Origin: Nitrosomonadales bacterium
Lineage (GTDB): Bacteria > Pseudomonadota > Gammaproteobacteria > Burkholderiales > Gallionellaceae
NCBI GenBank assembly: GCA_016235045.1
Contig: JACRME010000001.1
Span: 124,001-188,000 of the forward strand
Reading direction: 5' to 3'
Length of the DNA stretch: 64,000 bases
A program made the position numbers and the translations under genes. Within the stretch, counting starts at the first letter, position 1. Every line of letters begins with the position of its first letter. Under the pieces are notes generated by a model. The model did no database searches. It was not told the origin of the DNA and worked only from the letters and a program-made list of their open reading frames with translations. Shown one piece after another: positions 1 to 9,879 of this stretch.

Positions 1-1
1 T

Positions 2-1291
2 CCTTTCGACAAACAGCCAGCCACCGTTCTCAGCGAAACCAAGCCGACGCTGGAGCAACTGTACCTGCTGACCATAGGCCTGCCGCTGAACGAACAACTC
101 TCCGTCACCAGTTATGCGAACACGTGGGGAATTCGTTGCGAACATGCCGCTTCGCTGACGCATTTCTTCACCCATTTGATCAACAGGGATGTCGCCCGGC
201 CAAACCACCTGGCTATCCTGTGCTTGCCCCAGAACATCGGGATGACTGCAACAGACTTCGCTGCGAACATACAGGAACTGCAGGGTAAGCAGAAATTGTC
301 AACCATACTGATCAACCCGGACCTGCACAACCACAGCGAAAAAGACTACCTCGATGCCGGGTATGCCTGTTTGCTGCGCACTCCGCTCGACAAGACCTTG
401 CTGTTCAATGCCCTGCACGGAATCATGTCGCCGCGCCCCTCCGAGGGCGTAATTTCGTTCAAGGATCATTACGAACGCAGCACGGCCAGCAAACGCGGTG
501 TCAGGATACTTGTTGCCGAGGATAACGGCACCAACCGGCAGATCATCGAAAAAATACTGAAGCATGGCCATCACAAAGTAGATCTGGTGGAAAACGGCGA
601 ACAGGCGCTGGACAAACTCGAGGAGAATACCTACGACCTGTTGATACTGGACATGAACATGCCGCAGATAGGCGGACTGGAAGTCGTCAACATGCATCGC
701 GCACTGTCAAGGCAACCGCTGGATACGCCGGTTATCATCCTGACTGCCAATGCCACGCTGGAAGCCAAGAGGGAATGCGAACGCGCCCGCATTGATGCCT
801 ATCTGACCAAGCCTGTCGATGCCCTGACCTTGCTGGATACCGTAGCCCGCCTGACGCTGACCCCTGCCAAGACAGATGCACCTCAACTGGCCCTCTCCGC
901 CCATCAAAATGAAGAACAATACCAGTCCGGGTTGATCAATGAAAACACCTTGCACCATCTGGCCTTGCTGGGCGGCCACCAGGAAGACTTCCTGCGTACG
1001 GTGATCTACGGATTCCTGTCCGAAACGGACAAGCTGCTTGAAGCCATGCGTATTGCGCTATCCAGACAGGAGTACGCCACGTTCAAGGAGTTGGCACACA
1101 TTCTGAAAGGTAGCTCGGGAAACGTCGGCGCCGAGGCGTTGTTCGACGTGTGCAGGCAGATACTGGAACTCGGCGATCCCGAACTGCAGATTTCCGCTGC
1201 CGGGTTGCTTAACGAGGCGTTGGACAGTTACCCCGCCACCCGGGCCTCGCTTCTGCGTTATTTGAACGGCGCCAACCAGGCCACCTTGTAA
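2..1291 (+). CDS. rpfC: RpfC-type hybrid sensor kinase, C-terminal part (5' truncated by window edge)
   Basis: The frame is open from base 2 to the TAA at 1289-1291, leaving 429 visible residues; the sensor, HisKA and ATPase parts lie outside the window. First comes a degenerate receiver-like stretch (about residues 15-140). A canonical receiver follows, with VAEDN, phospho-acceptor Asp217 in LLILDMNMP and Lys270 in LTKPVD. A C-terminal Hpt domain follows with His366 in AHILKGSSG. This architecture, and the RILVAEDN...TNRQ wording, match RpfC, the DSF sensor. It converges on rpfF with a 4-bp gap, as the two genes do in Xanthomonas. The assignment rests on domains plus context; the DSF-sensing N-terminus cannot be checked here. 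Confidence 0.85.
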   Translation, partial: PFDKQPATVLSETKPTLEQLYLLTIGLPLNEQLSVTSYANTWGIRCEHAASLTHFFTHLINRDVARPNHLAILCLPQNIGMTATDFAANIQELQGKQKLSTILINPDLHNHSEKDYLDAGYACLLRTPLDKTLLFNALHGIMSPRPSEGVISFKDHYERSTASKRGVRILVAEDNGTNRQIIEKILKHGHHKVDLVENGEQALDKLEENTYDLLILDMNMPQIGGLEVVNMHRALSRQPLDTPVIILTANATLEAKRECERARIDAYLTKPVDALTLLDTVARLTLTPAKTDAPQLALSAHQNEEQYQSGLINENTLHHLALLGGHQEDFLRTVIYGFLSETDKLLEAMRIALSRQEYATFKELAHILKGSSGNVGAEALFDVCRQILELGDPELQISAAGLLNEALDSYPATRASLLRYLNGANQATL

Positions 1292-1295
1292 TGGA

Positions 1296-2198
1296 TCAGG
1301 CAGTTTTGGCGGTGTGCGTCTGGGTTTGCGGTTGCAGGAACAGTTTTTCCTGGGAACGCACAAACCGGTCCATTACCTTCAAATCCTTTTCATTCAGCTT
1401 GAGCGCCGCATCGACCCAGACGGTCGTAATGTCGATCAACTCCTGATAGTTCAGCGGGTTGAATCTGTGACGCGCTTTCTGAACGGCCAAATAGCCGTTG
1501 GAACGCCGTTCCTGTTTCTTGATGTATTCGTTAACTGCTTCAACCCCCTTGCCGTCTTCGGCAAGTACGTCAACCAGCCCCGCCTCATGCAACTCTTCGG
1601 CGGTGTACATTTTGCCCCCCAAAATCATCTTTTCCGCAAATTTCGGGCTCACCTTTCTGGCAACCAGGCTGTACGCTCCCATACCGGGGAACAGGTTGAA
1701 CAATATTTCCGGGAAGCCTAGCTGACAATTGCGTTCAGCGATAATGATATCGCTGGCCAGTGCCCCCTCCAGGCCACCACCCAGCGCATCCCCCTGAAGC
1801 AGGGAGATTGTCACCAACGGCAAATCATAATGGCGCGTTCTGGGATAGATGACATCGATGCAGGCAACTGCATATTTCAGCAGTGCTTCGCGATCCTGGC
1901 TTCGAATCAGCTCCCTGAAAAGCGAGAGTTGCCCGCCAAGGCTGAATACACCCGGGGTGATGGAGGTGAGCACGGAAAAGCGGATGTCGTGGTATTCCTC
2001 CCCAACCAGCAATCGCCCCTGGCTGTTGGCGATCGCCCGTTGATTCGCACAAAGCTCATGCAGGAATTCAGGTGTGACGCACGGAACGGCATCCTGTTTG
2101 GCGATAGTCCAAAGTACACCGTGATCCGTATCGAACCGGTTACGGAATAGCGAATATTCCGTCTTCAATAAATCGTGCGGATTCTGAACGAGTTTCAT
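1296..2198 (-). CDS. rpfF: RpfF-type DSF synthase (crotonase fold)
   Basis: A 300-residue crotonase-superfamily protein. RpfF converts 3-hydroxyacyl-ACP to a cis-2-unsaturated fatty acid and releases it as the diffusible signal factor. The two glutamates that make RpfF bifunctional are present: Glu144 in GGGLEGAL and Glu164 in GFPEILFNLFPGMGA, equivalent to Glu141/Glu161 of Xanthomonas RpfF. The run FNLFPGMGAYS is typical of RpfF rather than ordinary enoyl-CoA hydratases. It faces rpfC tail to tail. An rpfG-type HD-GYP regulator would be expected near rpfC but lies outside the window. The start ATG at 2196-2198 follows a GGGGGAAG-type ribosome site. Confidence 0.9.
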   Translation of the reverse strand: MKLVQNPHDLLKTEYSLFRNRFDTDHGVLWTIAKQDAVPCVTPEFLHELCANQRAIANSQGRLLVGEEYHDIRFSVLTSITPGVFSLGGQLSLFRELIRSQDREALLKYAVACIDVIYPRTRHYDLPLVTISLLQGDALGGGLEGALASDIIIAERNCQLGFPEILFNLFPGMGAYSLVARKVSPKFAEKMILGGKMYTAEELHEAGLVDVLAEDGKGVEAVNEYIKKQERRSNGYLAVQKARHRFNPLNYQELIDITTVWVDAALKLNEKDLKVMDRFVRSQEKLFLQPQTQTHTAKTA

Positions 2199-2253
2199 GC
2201 TTCCCCCTATATCCGGTCATGATATTAACCATCATAATCGCTGAAATAGAATT

Positions 2254-2278
2254 CGAGAAGCCAAAAATTGATTTCTCG
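2254..2278 (-). terminator. weak hairpin after the nagZ operon
   Basis: Six-base arms CGAGAA/TTCTCG enclose a 13-base loop just past the nagZ stop, and the minus strand then runs through an AT-rich stretch. It may end the lepA-nagZ transcript, but the stem is short and there is no clean U-tract. Confidence 0.3.
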
Positions 2279-2297
2279 CGACAAAAGGAAGGCACTG

Positions 2298-3393
2298 TTA
2301 GACCAACGGTAGCTCTCCCTCGCGCATGCCGATGTTGGCTACATCGTGCAGGGCCCTGATGAATTCTGCATCTTCATGCAACTGCACCAGCGTTCTGGGG
2401 TGGGAACGTCCGTGCATTTGCGCCAAACGTGCCTTGCTTTGCGCCGGCATGTCCCATTTCAATCCGGCGAGCAGTTCGTCCGCGGAGTCCGGCTTGTTGC
2501 ATACCAGCACCATGTCGCAGCCGGCATTCAATGCCGCTTCGGCGCGCTGCACGATGCCGCCTGCGACGGCCGCACCTTCCATGCTCAAGTCGTCGCTGAA
2601 GATACACCCTTCGAAACCCAATTCGCCTCGCAGGATGTCTTTCAGCCAGATTTTGGAGCACCCGGCCGGCCGGGGATCGCTCTTGGGGTAGATGACGTGC
2701 GCAGGCACGGTGCCCATCGTCATGCTCACCCACGAGGCCAGGGAGGCCGACGTGCAGAAGGCCCTGGCCGTAATTGACCATCTGCCGGAACGGGATGAGG
2801 TCGCACAATTCGATGTCGGTGTAATTGCGTTCGTCTACCGGGATTTCCAGATGCGAATCGGCACAAACGAAGCCGTGCCCCGGAAAATGCTTGCCCACGG
2901 TCGGCATTCCGCCCTGTTTGAGCCCCAACAGGAGGCTATGCGCCAGATCGGCAATGGCTTGCGGCTCGGAATGAAACGCTCGATCGCCGATCACACAACT
3001 GGCGCCGTAATCCACATCCAATACGGGGGTGAAACTGAAGTCCACGCCGCATGCGCGCAGCTCGGAAGCCAGCACATAACCGACTTGTTGCGCTAGATGC
3101 CGGGCCCGTTTGGGGTGCCCGTCCCACTCCTTGCCCAATTCACGCATCGGCGGAATCCGGGTGAAACCCTCGCGAAAACGCTGCACACTGCCTCCTTCAT
3201 GATCGACTGCAATCAGCAAGGGTGGGGTGCGCAAGGCATGGATACCGGCCGTCAACTCGGTGAGTTGGGCCGGCGATTCATAGTTGCGGGAGAACAATAT
3301 GACGCCACCAACCAGAGGATGGCGCAGACGTTTCTCATCTTCTGCGGTCAGCGTCTTGCCGATCACATCCAGCATCACCGGTCCATTGCCCAT
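2298..3393 (-). pseudogene. nagZ: beta-N-acetylhexosaminidase NagZ, disrupted by a small out-of-frame insertion
   Basis: NagZ (GH3) removes GlcNAc from anhydromuropeptides during cell-wall recycling. The N-terminal part (minus strand from 3393 to about 2780) reads well, including AVDHEGG and the KHFPGHG loop with its His, up to [13 protein letters not shown]. The C-terminal part (about 2715 to 2298) continues in another frame with [15 protein letters not shown], the nucleophile motif [10 protein letters not shown] and [12 protein letters not shown]. Between them lie about 61 bases where the family usually has about 15, giving a net +1 frameshift. Either frame alone makes a truncated protein, and the nucleophile Asp is separated from the first half of the barrel. 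It overlaps acpS by one base (TGATG). Confidence 0.8.
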
Positions 3394-3776
3394 CAGCCTT
3401 CCCCTTCCAGAATCACGAATGCGACTGCCGTATCCCGTTCGTCGCTGATGCTCAGGTGATGGTTGACGATGCCGAGTTGCCGCAGGTGGGCGGATAATTC
3501 CGCATCAAACAAAAATGTCGGCTTACCCAATTCATCATGGCTGACAGTAATAAGGCGCAAACTGACCGGATGGCGGAGACCTTGTCCGGTCGCTTTGGAA
3601 AAAGCTTCCTTGGCGGCAAAGCGCTTGCTCAGGAATCGTGCCGGGTGGGCTTGAGTGGCATACTCGGCCATTTCCTGTTCGCTCAGGATGCGCGCCGCGA
3701 AAGCTGCGCCGTGGCGGGTAGTGGCCGCTTCGATGCGCGCCACGGAAACGATGTCGGTACCGATGCCGAGGATCAT
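3393..3776 (-). CDS. acpS: holo-[acyl-carrier-protein] synthase
   Basis: A 127-residue AcpS, the usual length. It transfers 4'-phosphopantetheine from CoA to apo-ACP in the cytoplasm. Signature motifs are [13 protein letters not shown] with Mg-binding Asp8, and [12 protein letters not shown] with Glu57, ending in [13 protein letters not shown]. It overlaps pdxJ by 4 bp (ATGA-type) and nagZ by 1 bp, so it is translationally coupled inside the lepA-nagZ operon. Confidence 0.97.
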   Translation of the reverse strand: MILGIGTDIVSVARIEAATTRHGAAFAARILSEQEMAEYATQAHPARFLSKRFAAKEAFSKATGQGLRHPVSLRLITVSHDELGKPTFLFDAELSAHLRQLGIVNHHLSISDERDTAVAFVILEGEG

Positions 3777-4489
3777 GCAGTCAACAGCGCCTTCATGTTT
3801 TTCACAGCCTGTTCCAGCCCGATAAATACCGCTTCGGAGATGATGGCATGGCCGATATTGAGTTCGGCGATGTGCGGAATCGCCACGATGGGACGGACGT
3901 TATGGTAATGGAGGCCGTGTCCGGCATTCACTTGCAGCCCCAGCGCATGGGCATGCAAGGCGGCGGCGCGGATGCGCGCCAGTTCGGTTTCGCGCGCAGG
4001 AATGCTGTCGGCGTCGGCATATTTCCCGGTGTGGATCTCGACTACGGGCGCTCCCGCCTTTTTCGCCGCATCAAGCTGCCTTTCATCCGCATCGATGAAC
4101 AGAGAGACGCGGATGCCCGCTTCAGTGCAACGTTGCGTGGCGCGCTGCACCGCGTCGAAATGTTTGATCACATCCAGCCCGCCCTCGGTGGTCAGCTCCT
4201 CGCGCTTCTCCGGCACCAGGCAGATGTCGTGCGGCTTCACGCGCAGCGCGTTGGCAATCATCTCGTCGGTGACCGCGCATTCCAGGTTCATGCGCGTCTG
4301 CAGCATGCCGCGCAAAACGTCCACGTCGGCATCCTGGATGTGGCGGCGGTCTTCGCGCAGATGGATGGTGATGGCATCCGCCCCCGCTTCCTCGCAAATC
4401 AGTGCGGCCCGTACCAGATTGGGGTAACGTGCACCGCGCGCCTGGCGCAGGGTGGCGACGTGGTCGATGTTGAGTCCGAGCTTGATCAT
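3773..4489 (-). CDS. pdxJ: pyridoxine 5'-phosphate synthase
   Basis: A 238-residue TIM-barrel enzyme that condenses 1-deoxyxylulose-5-phosphate with 3-amino-2-oxopropyl phosphate to give PNP, the last de novo vitamin B6 ring-forming step. Family marks are [15 protein letters not shown] at the N-terminus, [30 protein letters not shown] and VNAGHGL. I place the start at 4489 because [12 protein letters not shown] is the family N-terminus, although the frame is open further upstream inside recO. It overlaps recO by 4 bp; the pdxJ-acpS pair is standard in proteobacteria. Confidence 0.97.
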   Translation of the reverse strand: MIKLGLNIDHVATLRQARGARYPNLVRAALICEEAGADAITIHLREDRRHIQDADVDVLRGMLQTRMNLECAVTDEMIANALRVKPHDICLVPEKREELTTEGGLDVIKHFDAVQRATQRCTEAGIRVSLFIDADERQLDAAKKAGAPVVEIHTGKYADADSIPARETELARIRAAALHAHALGLQVNAGHGLHYHNVRPIVAIPHIAELNIGHAIISEAVFIGLEQAVKNMKALLTA

Positions 4490-5209
4490 AATTTCTGCAA
4501 ATCCCTCATCAGTTCGCGTGTGTGCAGGGTTTTCCCGGCCAGGTGGTGATCCAGCAGCATGCGCATCAGTTGCTTGCTCTGGCGCGCGCTGTTGGCATCG
4601 CGGTAATCGTCGTCGGCCATGTCCAGCAGCGTCTTGCCGGCGACCGGCATTCCCTGCGCCAAATCGGCCGTTTCCGCGATCGCGCCGCGCTCCAGTATAT
4701 AGCGGTATGTCCGCTCCGGCACGATGGGCTTGCCGCTGTCCGCCTCTGTCTCCAGCAGCAGCGCGTACCCCAACTCCTGCAGCATGTGTTTCTCGAAACA
4801 GCGCAAGGTGAAAGCATGATCCACCTCCTGCGCCAGCCGCAGCAAGGTCTGCTGGTAGTAGTCGAACAGGCTCTCGTGCGGATCGTCGCGCGCCATCAGA
4901 TTGAGCAGCAGTTCGTTGAGGTAGAAACCGCACAGCAGCGCAGTGCCCTGCAATTGCGGCTGCCCGCCCTGCCATTCCGCACCGTGCAGGGTGCGCAGTT
5001 CGTGCTTGCCGAACCAGCTTAACGACAATGGCTGAAAACCCATCAACAGGCCGCGCAACGCCGACCGCGGTCGCCGCGCGCCGCGCGCCACCAGGGGAAC
5101 CCGCCCATGCTGCCGGCTGAATACTTCCAGTATCAGGCTGGTCTCGCGGAACGGGTAGCTGTGCAGCACAAAGGCCGGTTCGTCCTGAATGCGTTGTCTG
5201 GATGCCGCG

Positions 5210-5217
<8 letters not shown>
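4486..5217 (-). CDS. recO: DNA repair protein RecO
   Basis: A 243-residue RecO, mediator of RecA loading in the RecFOR pathway. The N-terminal OB fold is recognisable ([20 protein letters not shown], then [15 protein letters not shown]), followed by an all-helical domain with [20 protein letters not shown]. No Cys4 zinc motif is seen, as in other betaproteobacterial RecO. It overlaps era by 8 bp and pdxJ by 4 bp. recR, encoding the partner, lies about 15 kb away in this window. Confidence 0.93.
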
Positions 5218-6099
<882 letters not shown>

Positions 6100-6103
<4 letters not shown>

Positions 6104-6774
6104 GGGTTGCGAGTGATCTGTTGATAAGCCTTGTTGGCAGCGATTTGCTCGGCGATGCGGCGGCTCGCCCCTTCTCCTTGTGTGATCAGGCCAAGCTGGG
6201 CAATCTCGCAGGAGACGACGAAAGTCTGCGAATGCGCCTCACCCTTGATTTCGACCACGCTGTATTGCGGCAACGCCAGCTTATTGCCTTGCAGGTGCTC
6301 CTGCAGCAGGGTTTTGGCATCCTTGCCGAGGGTTTGCAAATCCGCCCGGGCGATGAACGGCACATACAACCCCAGCACCACCCTCTCCGCTTCTGCAAAA
6401 TCCGCATCCTGCAAGACCGCACCGAACAAGGCCTCCAGGGCGTCGGCCAGAATCGAGGGGCGCCGGAATCCGGCGCTCTTGCGCTCGCCCTCGCCCAGCA
6501 ACAGATGCTCGCCAAGATTCAGTTGCTGCGCCAATAACGCCAAGGTTTGCTGATTAACCAGATTGGAACGCAGTCGGGACAGCTCTCCTTCCGGCAAATC
6601 CGGAAAAGCATCGAAAAGGTACTTGGCAACGGCGCAGTTCAGCACGCTATCGCCGAGAAATTCCAGGCGCTCGTTGTGCGCGGCGCCATAACTGCGGTGG
6701 GTCAGTGCCCGCTGCAATAGTTGCGTCTGAGCAAACTGATGGCCGAGTTGTTTACACAGCGCAGCGCGCTTCAT
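6100..6774 (-). CDS. rnc: ribonuclease III
   Basis: A 224-residue RNase III that cleaves double-stranded RNA in rRNA precursors. The catalytic signature [13 protein letters not shown] sits at residues 34-46 with the metal-binding Glu38 and Asp42; the second acidic pair falls in [11 protein letters not shown]. The C-terminal dsRNA-binding domain (about 155-224) holds [12 protein letters not shown] and the basic helix start near [14 protein letters not shown]. It lies 7 bp after the DUF4845 gene and overlaps era by 4 bp. Confidence 0.98.
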
Positions 6775-6781
6775 CGGTAAA

Positions 6782-7147
6782 TTACGAACTGCTCGGGTTG
6801 AATTCGAGCAGCAGTGTGATATTGCCTACCAGCGGAATCCGTACCGAATAGCTGGTGCTCAGGCTCAACCGGCCATCCTCCTTGCTGATCTCGATATCCT
6901 CCGCCGTGATGTCGGTGATGTAGTTGACGTTGGCGCGCCTGATATAAGAATCCTTGATTTCCCTGACCGATGCATTCTGCATGGCCGGATCGCTGGCGAT
7001 TGTCCTGAATATCTGCGCCATCTGGGCGCTGTGAACATAGGCCGGAACCACTTTCATGCCCAGTATCGCTGCTAAAATCACCCCGGCTGCGATCAAGACA
7101 ATCCCGAGAAAACCGATGCCGCGCTGCCTGCATGCCAATGCTCTCAT
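6782..7147 (-). CDS. DUF4845 membrane protein, rnc operon
   Basis: A small inner-membrane protein. One N-terminal transmembrane helix (GIGFLGIVLIAAGVILAAIL) is followed by a soluble domain of about 90 residues facing the periplasm. The family (DUF4845) is almost always found between lepB and rnc in betaproteobacteria; its function is unknown. The frame opens at 7165, but AAAGGA six bases before the ATG at 7147 makes that the better start (MRALACRQRG...). Confidence 0.85.
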   Translation of the reverse strand: MRALACRQRGIGFLGIVLIAAGVILAAILGMKVVPAYVHSAQMAQIFRTIASDPAMQNASVREIKDSYIRRANVNYITDITAEDIEISKEDGRLSLSTSYSVRIPLVGNITLLLEFNPSSS

Positions 7148-7171
7148 CTCCATTCCTTTCTGCATTTCTGT

Positions 7172-7975
7172 TTATTCAATCGACAAACCTACCCGCTTCA
7201 ATTCGCCAAAATTCATCCAGATGAAAAATGCCTTGCCGACGATCATTTCGTCCGGCACAAAGCCCCAGTACCGGCTGTCACGGCTGTTATCGCGGTTGTC
7301 GCCCATCATAAAATAGTTCCCGGATGGGACAGTGCAGCGCACTTCAACTTCACTGTAATTACACTGTTCTATTTTCGGAAAATTCGCCACATTCCCCAGA
7401 TATATTTGCGGCATCTCCGGATTCAGCAACACGGAATGCTTCCGTCCACCCAGATTTTCGACGTAATGCTCAGTGTGTATGAAACGCAATTCGCTTTCGA
7501 CATAATTCAAATCGCCATCGCGTTGCAACTTCTGTTCCTCGCCGTTGATCCACAATTTCTTGTTGCGGTAGACCAGTACATCCCCCGGCACCCCCACCAC
7601 ACGCTTAATATAATCCACAGAAGGGTCTTCCGGATAGTGGAACACCATCACGTCGCCGCGCTGCGGCTGGTTGATCTCGACAATTTTTTTGTTGACGATG
7701 GGCAGGCGCAAGCCATAGGTATAGCGATTGACCAGGATGAAGTCGCCCACATGCAATGTCGGGATCATGGAACCGGAAGGGATTTTGAACGGTTCGATCA
7801 AGAAAGAGCGCAGCAGGAATACGATCAGGATCACGGGAAAGAAGCTCTTGGCGTACTCCACCCACCACGGCTCGTTCATTCCTGCCGGACGTCTGGCGCG
7901 CAACATGAGACGATCCAGCAGCCAGATCACACCGGTCAGCACCAGCAAGGAAAACAGGATCAAGGCGAAAGTCAT
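7172..7975 (-). CDS. lepB: signal peptidase I
   Basis: A 267-residue type I signal peptidase that cleaves secretory signal peptides at the periplasmic face. Two N-terminal transmembrane helices (about 3-22 and 45-62) precede catalytic Ser69 in IPSGSMIPTL and Lys124 in DYIKRVVGVPGD; GDNRDNSRDSRYWG is box E. I choose the ATG at 7975 because the residues upstream in the frame are a shadow of the lepA tail. It follows lepA by 16 bp measured from the ancestral lepA stop at 7992. Confidence 0.96.
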   Translation of the reverse strand: MTFALILFSLLVLTGVIWLLDRLMLRARRPAGMNEPWWVEYAKSFFPVILIVFLLRSFLIEPFKIPSGSMIPTLHVGDFILVNRYTYGLRLPIVNKKIVEINQPQRGDVMVFHYPEDPSVDYIKRVVGVPGDVLVYRNKKLWINGEEQKLQRDGDLNYVESELRFIHTEHYVENLGGRKHSVLLNPEMPQIYLGNVANFPKIEQCNYSEVEVRCTVPSGNYFMMGDNRDNSRDSRYWGFVPDEMIVGKAFFIWMNFGELKRVGLSIE

Positions 7976-8057
7976 TGGGTTTCCTATCCGGTTATTTATC
8001 GTCCACACGCAGGATGGCCAGGAAAGCCTACTGCGGAATTTCCACGCTGCCCACCTG

Positions 8058-9785
8058 CTACATGCGCTTCTTGCCCGCTTTCTGTTTCTCCAGCAGCTTC
8101 TTCTTGCGCGAGATATCGCCACCGTAGCACTTGGCCAGCACGTTCTTGCGCAGCGCCTTCACGTTCTCGCGCGAGATGATGTTGGCGCCGATGGCGGCCT
8201 GGATCGCCACATCGAACATCTGGCGCGGAATCAGTTCGCGCATCTTGGCCGCCACTTCGCGCCCGCGATATTGGCTGTTGGCGCGGTGCACGATGATGGA
8301 CAGCGCATCCACCTTCTCGCTGTTGATCAGCATGTCCACCTTCACCACGTCCGCCGGACGGTACTCCTTGAACTCGTAATCCATCGAGGCGTAGCCGCGC
8401 GACACCGACTTCAGCTTGTCGAAGAAATCAAGCACGATCTCGGCCATCGGCATCTCGTATTGCAGCAGCACTTGCTTGCCGTGGTAGGTCATATCGATCT
8501 GCATGCCGCGTTTCTGCGTGCATAGCGTAATAACCGAGCCCACATACTCCTGCGGCATATACAGATTGACATGCACGATGGGCTCGCGGATCTCTTCGAT
8601 TCTGGACGCGTCCGGCAACTTGGACGGATTGTCCACCATCATCAGCGTACCATCGCGCAGCACAACCTCATAGACCACCGTGGGCGCGGTAGTGATGAGG
8701 TCCATATCGAATTCACGCTCCAGCCGCTCCTGCACAATCTCCATGTGCAACAAGCCGAGAAAGCCGCAACGGAAGCCAAAGCCCAAAGCCTGCGAAACTT
8801 CCGGCTCATATTGCAGCGATGCGTCGTTCAGCTTGAGCTTCTCCAACGAGTCGCGCAGCGCTTCGTATTGATTGGATTCTACCGGGAACAACCCGGCAAA
8901 CACCTGCGGCTGCACTTCCTTGAAGCCAGGCAAAGGGCTGCGCGCGGGATTCGCCGCCAGGGTGACCGTGTCGCCCACCTTGGCATCTTTCAACTCCTTG
9001 ATACCTGCGATCACGAATCCGACCTGGCCGGCAGACAGCGATTCGCGATCCTGTGACTTGGGCGTGAACACCCCGACATGTTCGGTCAAGTGCTGCGCAC
9101 CTGTCGCCATGAAAAGTATCTTGTCTTTGGGTTTGAGCGTGCCGTTGAAGATGCGCACCAGCATCACTACGCCAACATAGTTGTCGAACCACGAATCGAT
9201 GATGAGTGCCTGCAACGGCGCAGCCGTGTCGCCTTTCGGGGCTGGCACCTTGACGATCAAAGCTTCCAGCACGTCTTCCACGCCCATGCCGGTCTTGGCC
9301 GAACAACGCACCGCATCCTCCGCTCCGATGCCGATCACGTCCTCGATCTCGGCGATGGCGTTCTCGGGATTGGCCGAAGGAAGGTCGATCTTGTTCAGTA
9401 CCGGCACCACTTCCACCCCCAAATCCAGCGCGGTGTAGCAGTTGGCCACCGTCTGCGCTTCAACCCCTTGGGAGGCATCCACCACCAGCAAAGCACCTTC
9501 ACAGGCCGAGAGCGAACGCGAGACCTCATACGAGAAGTCCACATGCCCGGGCGTATCGATGAGATTGAGGTTGTACACCTGCCCGTCGCGTGCCTTGTAG
9601 CTTAAAGCGGCGGTCTGGGCCTTGATGGTGATGCCGCGCTCACGCTCGATATCCATCGAGTCCAGCACCTGTTCTTCCATTTCGCGGTCGGACAAGCCGC
9701 CGCAAAGGTGGATGATACGGTCTGCCAGTGTGGATTTGCCGTGGTCGATATGGGCAATAATGGAAAAATTACGGATATGCTGCAT
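8058..9785 (-). CDS. lepA: elongation factor 4 (LepA), C-terminal tail cut by two in-frame amber codons
   Basis: A translational GTPase that binds stalled or back-translocating ribosomes. [13 protein letters not shown] is G1, DTPGHVDF is G3 and NKIDLPSA is G4; the LepA-specific C-terminal domain follows. The start at 9785 ([12 protein letters not shown]) is the family N-terminus. The product ends at ...AGKKRM (575 aa) on a TAG at 8058-8060. Beyond it the same frame reads QVGSVEIPQ, a second TAG (8028-8030), then AFLAILRVDDK and TAA (7992-7994). That is the normal family tail with Lys and Glu codons replaced by TAG, so the ancestral gene spans 7992-9785 and about 24 residues are lost. Confidence 0.95.
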   Translation of the reverse strand: MQHIRNFSIIAHIDHGKSTLADRIIHLCGGLSDREMEEQVLDSMDIERERGITIKAQTAALSYKARDGQVYNLNLIDTPGHVDFSYEVSRSLSACEGALLVVDASQGVEAQTVANCYTALDLGVEVVPVLNKIDLPSANPENAIAEIEDVIGIGAEDAVRCSAKTGMGVEDVLEALIVKVPAPKGDTAAPLQALIIDSWFDNYVGVVMLVRIFNGTLKPKDKILFMATGAQHLTEHVGVFTPKSQDRESLSAGQVGFVIAGIKELKDAKVGDTVTLAANPARSPLPGFKEVQPQVFAGLFPVESNQYEALRDSLEKLKLNDASLQYEPEVSQALGFGFRCGFLGLLHMEIVQERLEREFDMDLITTAPTVVYEVVLRDGTLMMVDNPSKLPDASRIEEIREPIVHVNLYMPQEYVGSVITLCTQKRGMQIDMTYHGKQVLLQYEMPMAEIVLDFFDKLKSVSRGYASMDYEFKEYRPADVVKVDMLINSEKVDALSIIVHRANSQYRGREVAAKMRELIPRQMFDVAIQAAIGANIISRENVKALRKNVLAKCYGGDISRKKKLLEKQKAGKKRM

Positions 9786-9802
9786 GAGGCTCAAAATGAA
9801 AA

Positions 9803-9859
9803 ATCCCGTCAAAATCGGCTGTTACGCAAAGCGCGGATTCTAGCCGATTTTGACGGGAT
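9803..9859 (-). terminator. rho-independent terminator after degP
   Basis: Perfect 18-base arms (9803-9820 and 9842-9859) enclose a 21-base loop. On the minus strand the second arm is followed by TTTTT. It sits between the degP stop and the lepA start, so it separates the sigma-E module from the lepA operon. Confidence 0.85.
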
Positions 9860-9879
9860 ACGCTGAATTACAAGGCTGA

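Noticed and set aside
7992-8060. Genome-wide reassignment of TAG as a sense codon
   Set aside because: Several well-defined genes here end at their family-expected C-terminus with TAG (rseA, ylqF, the RutE-like gene, the DUF4242-like gene).
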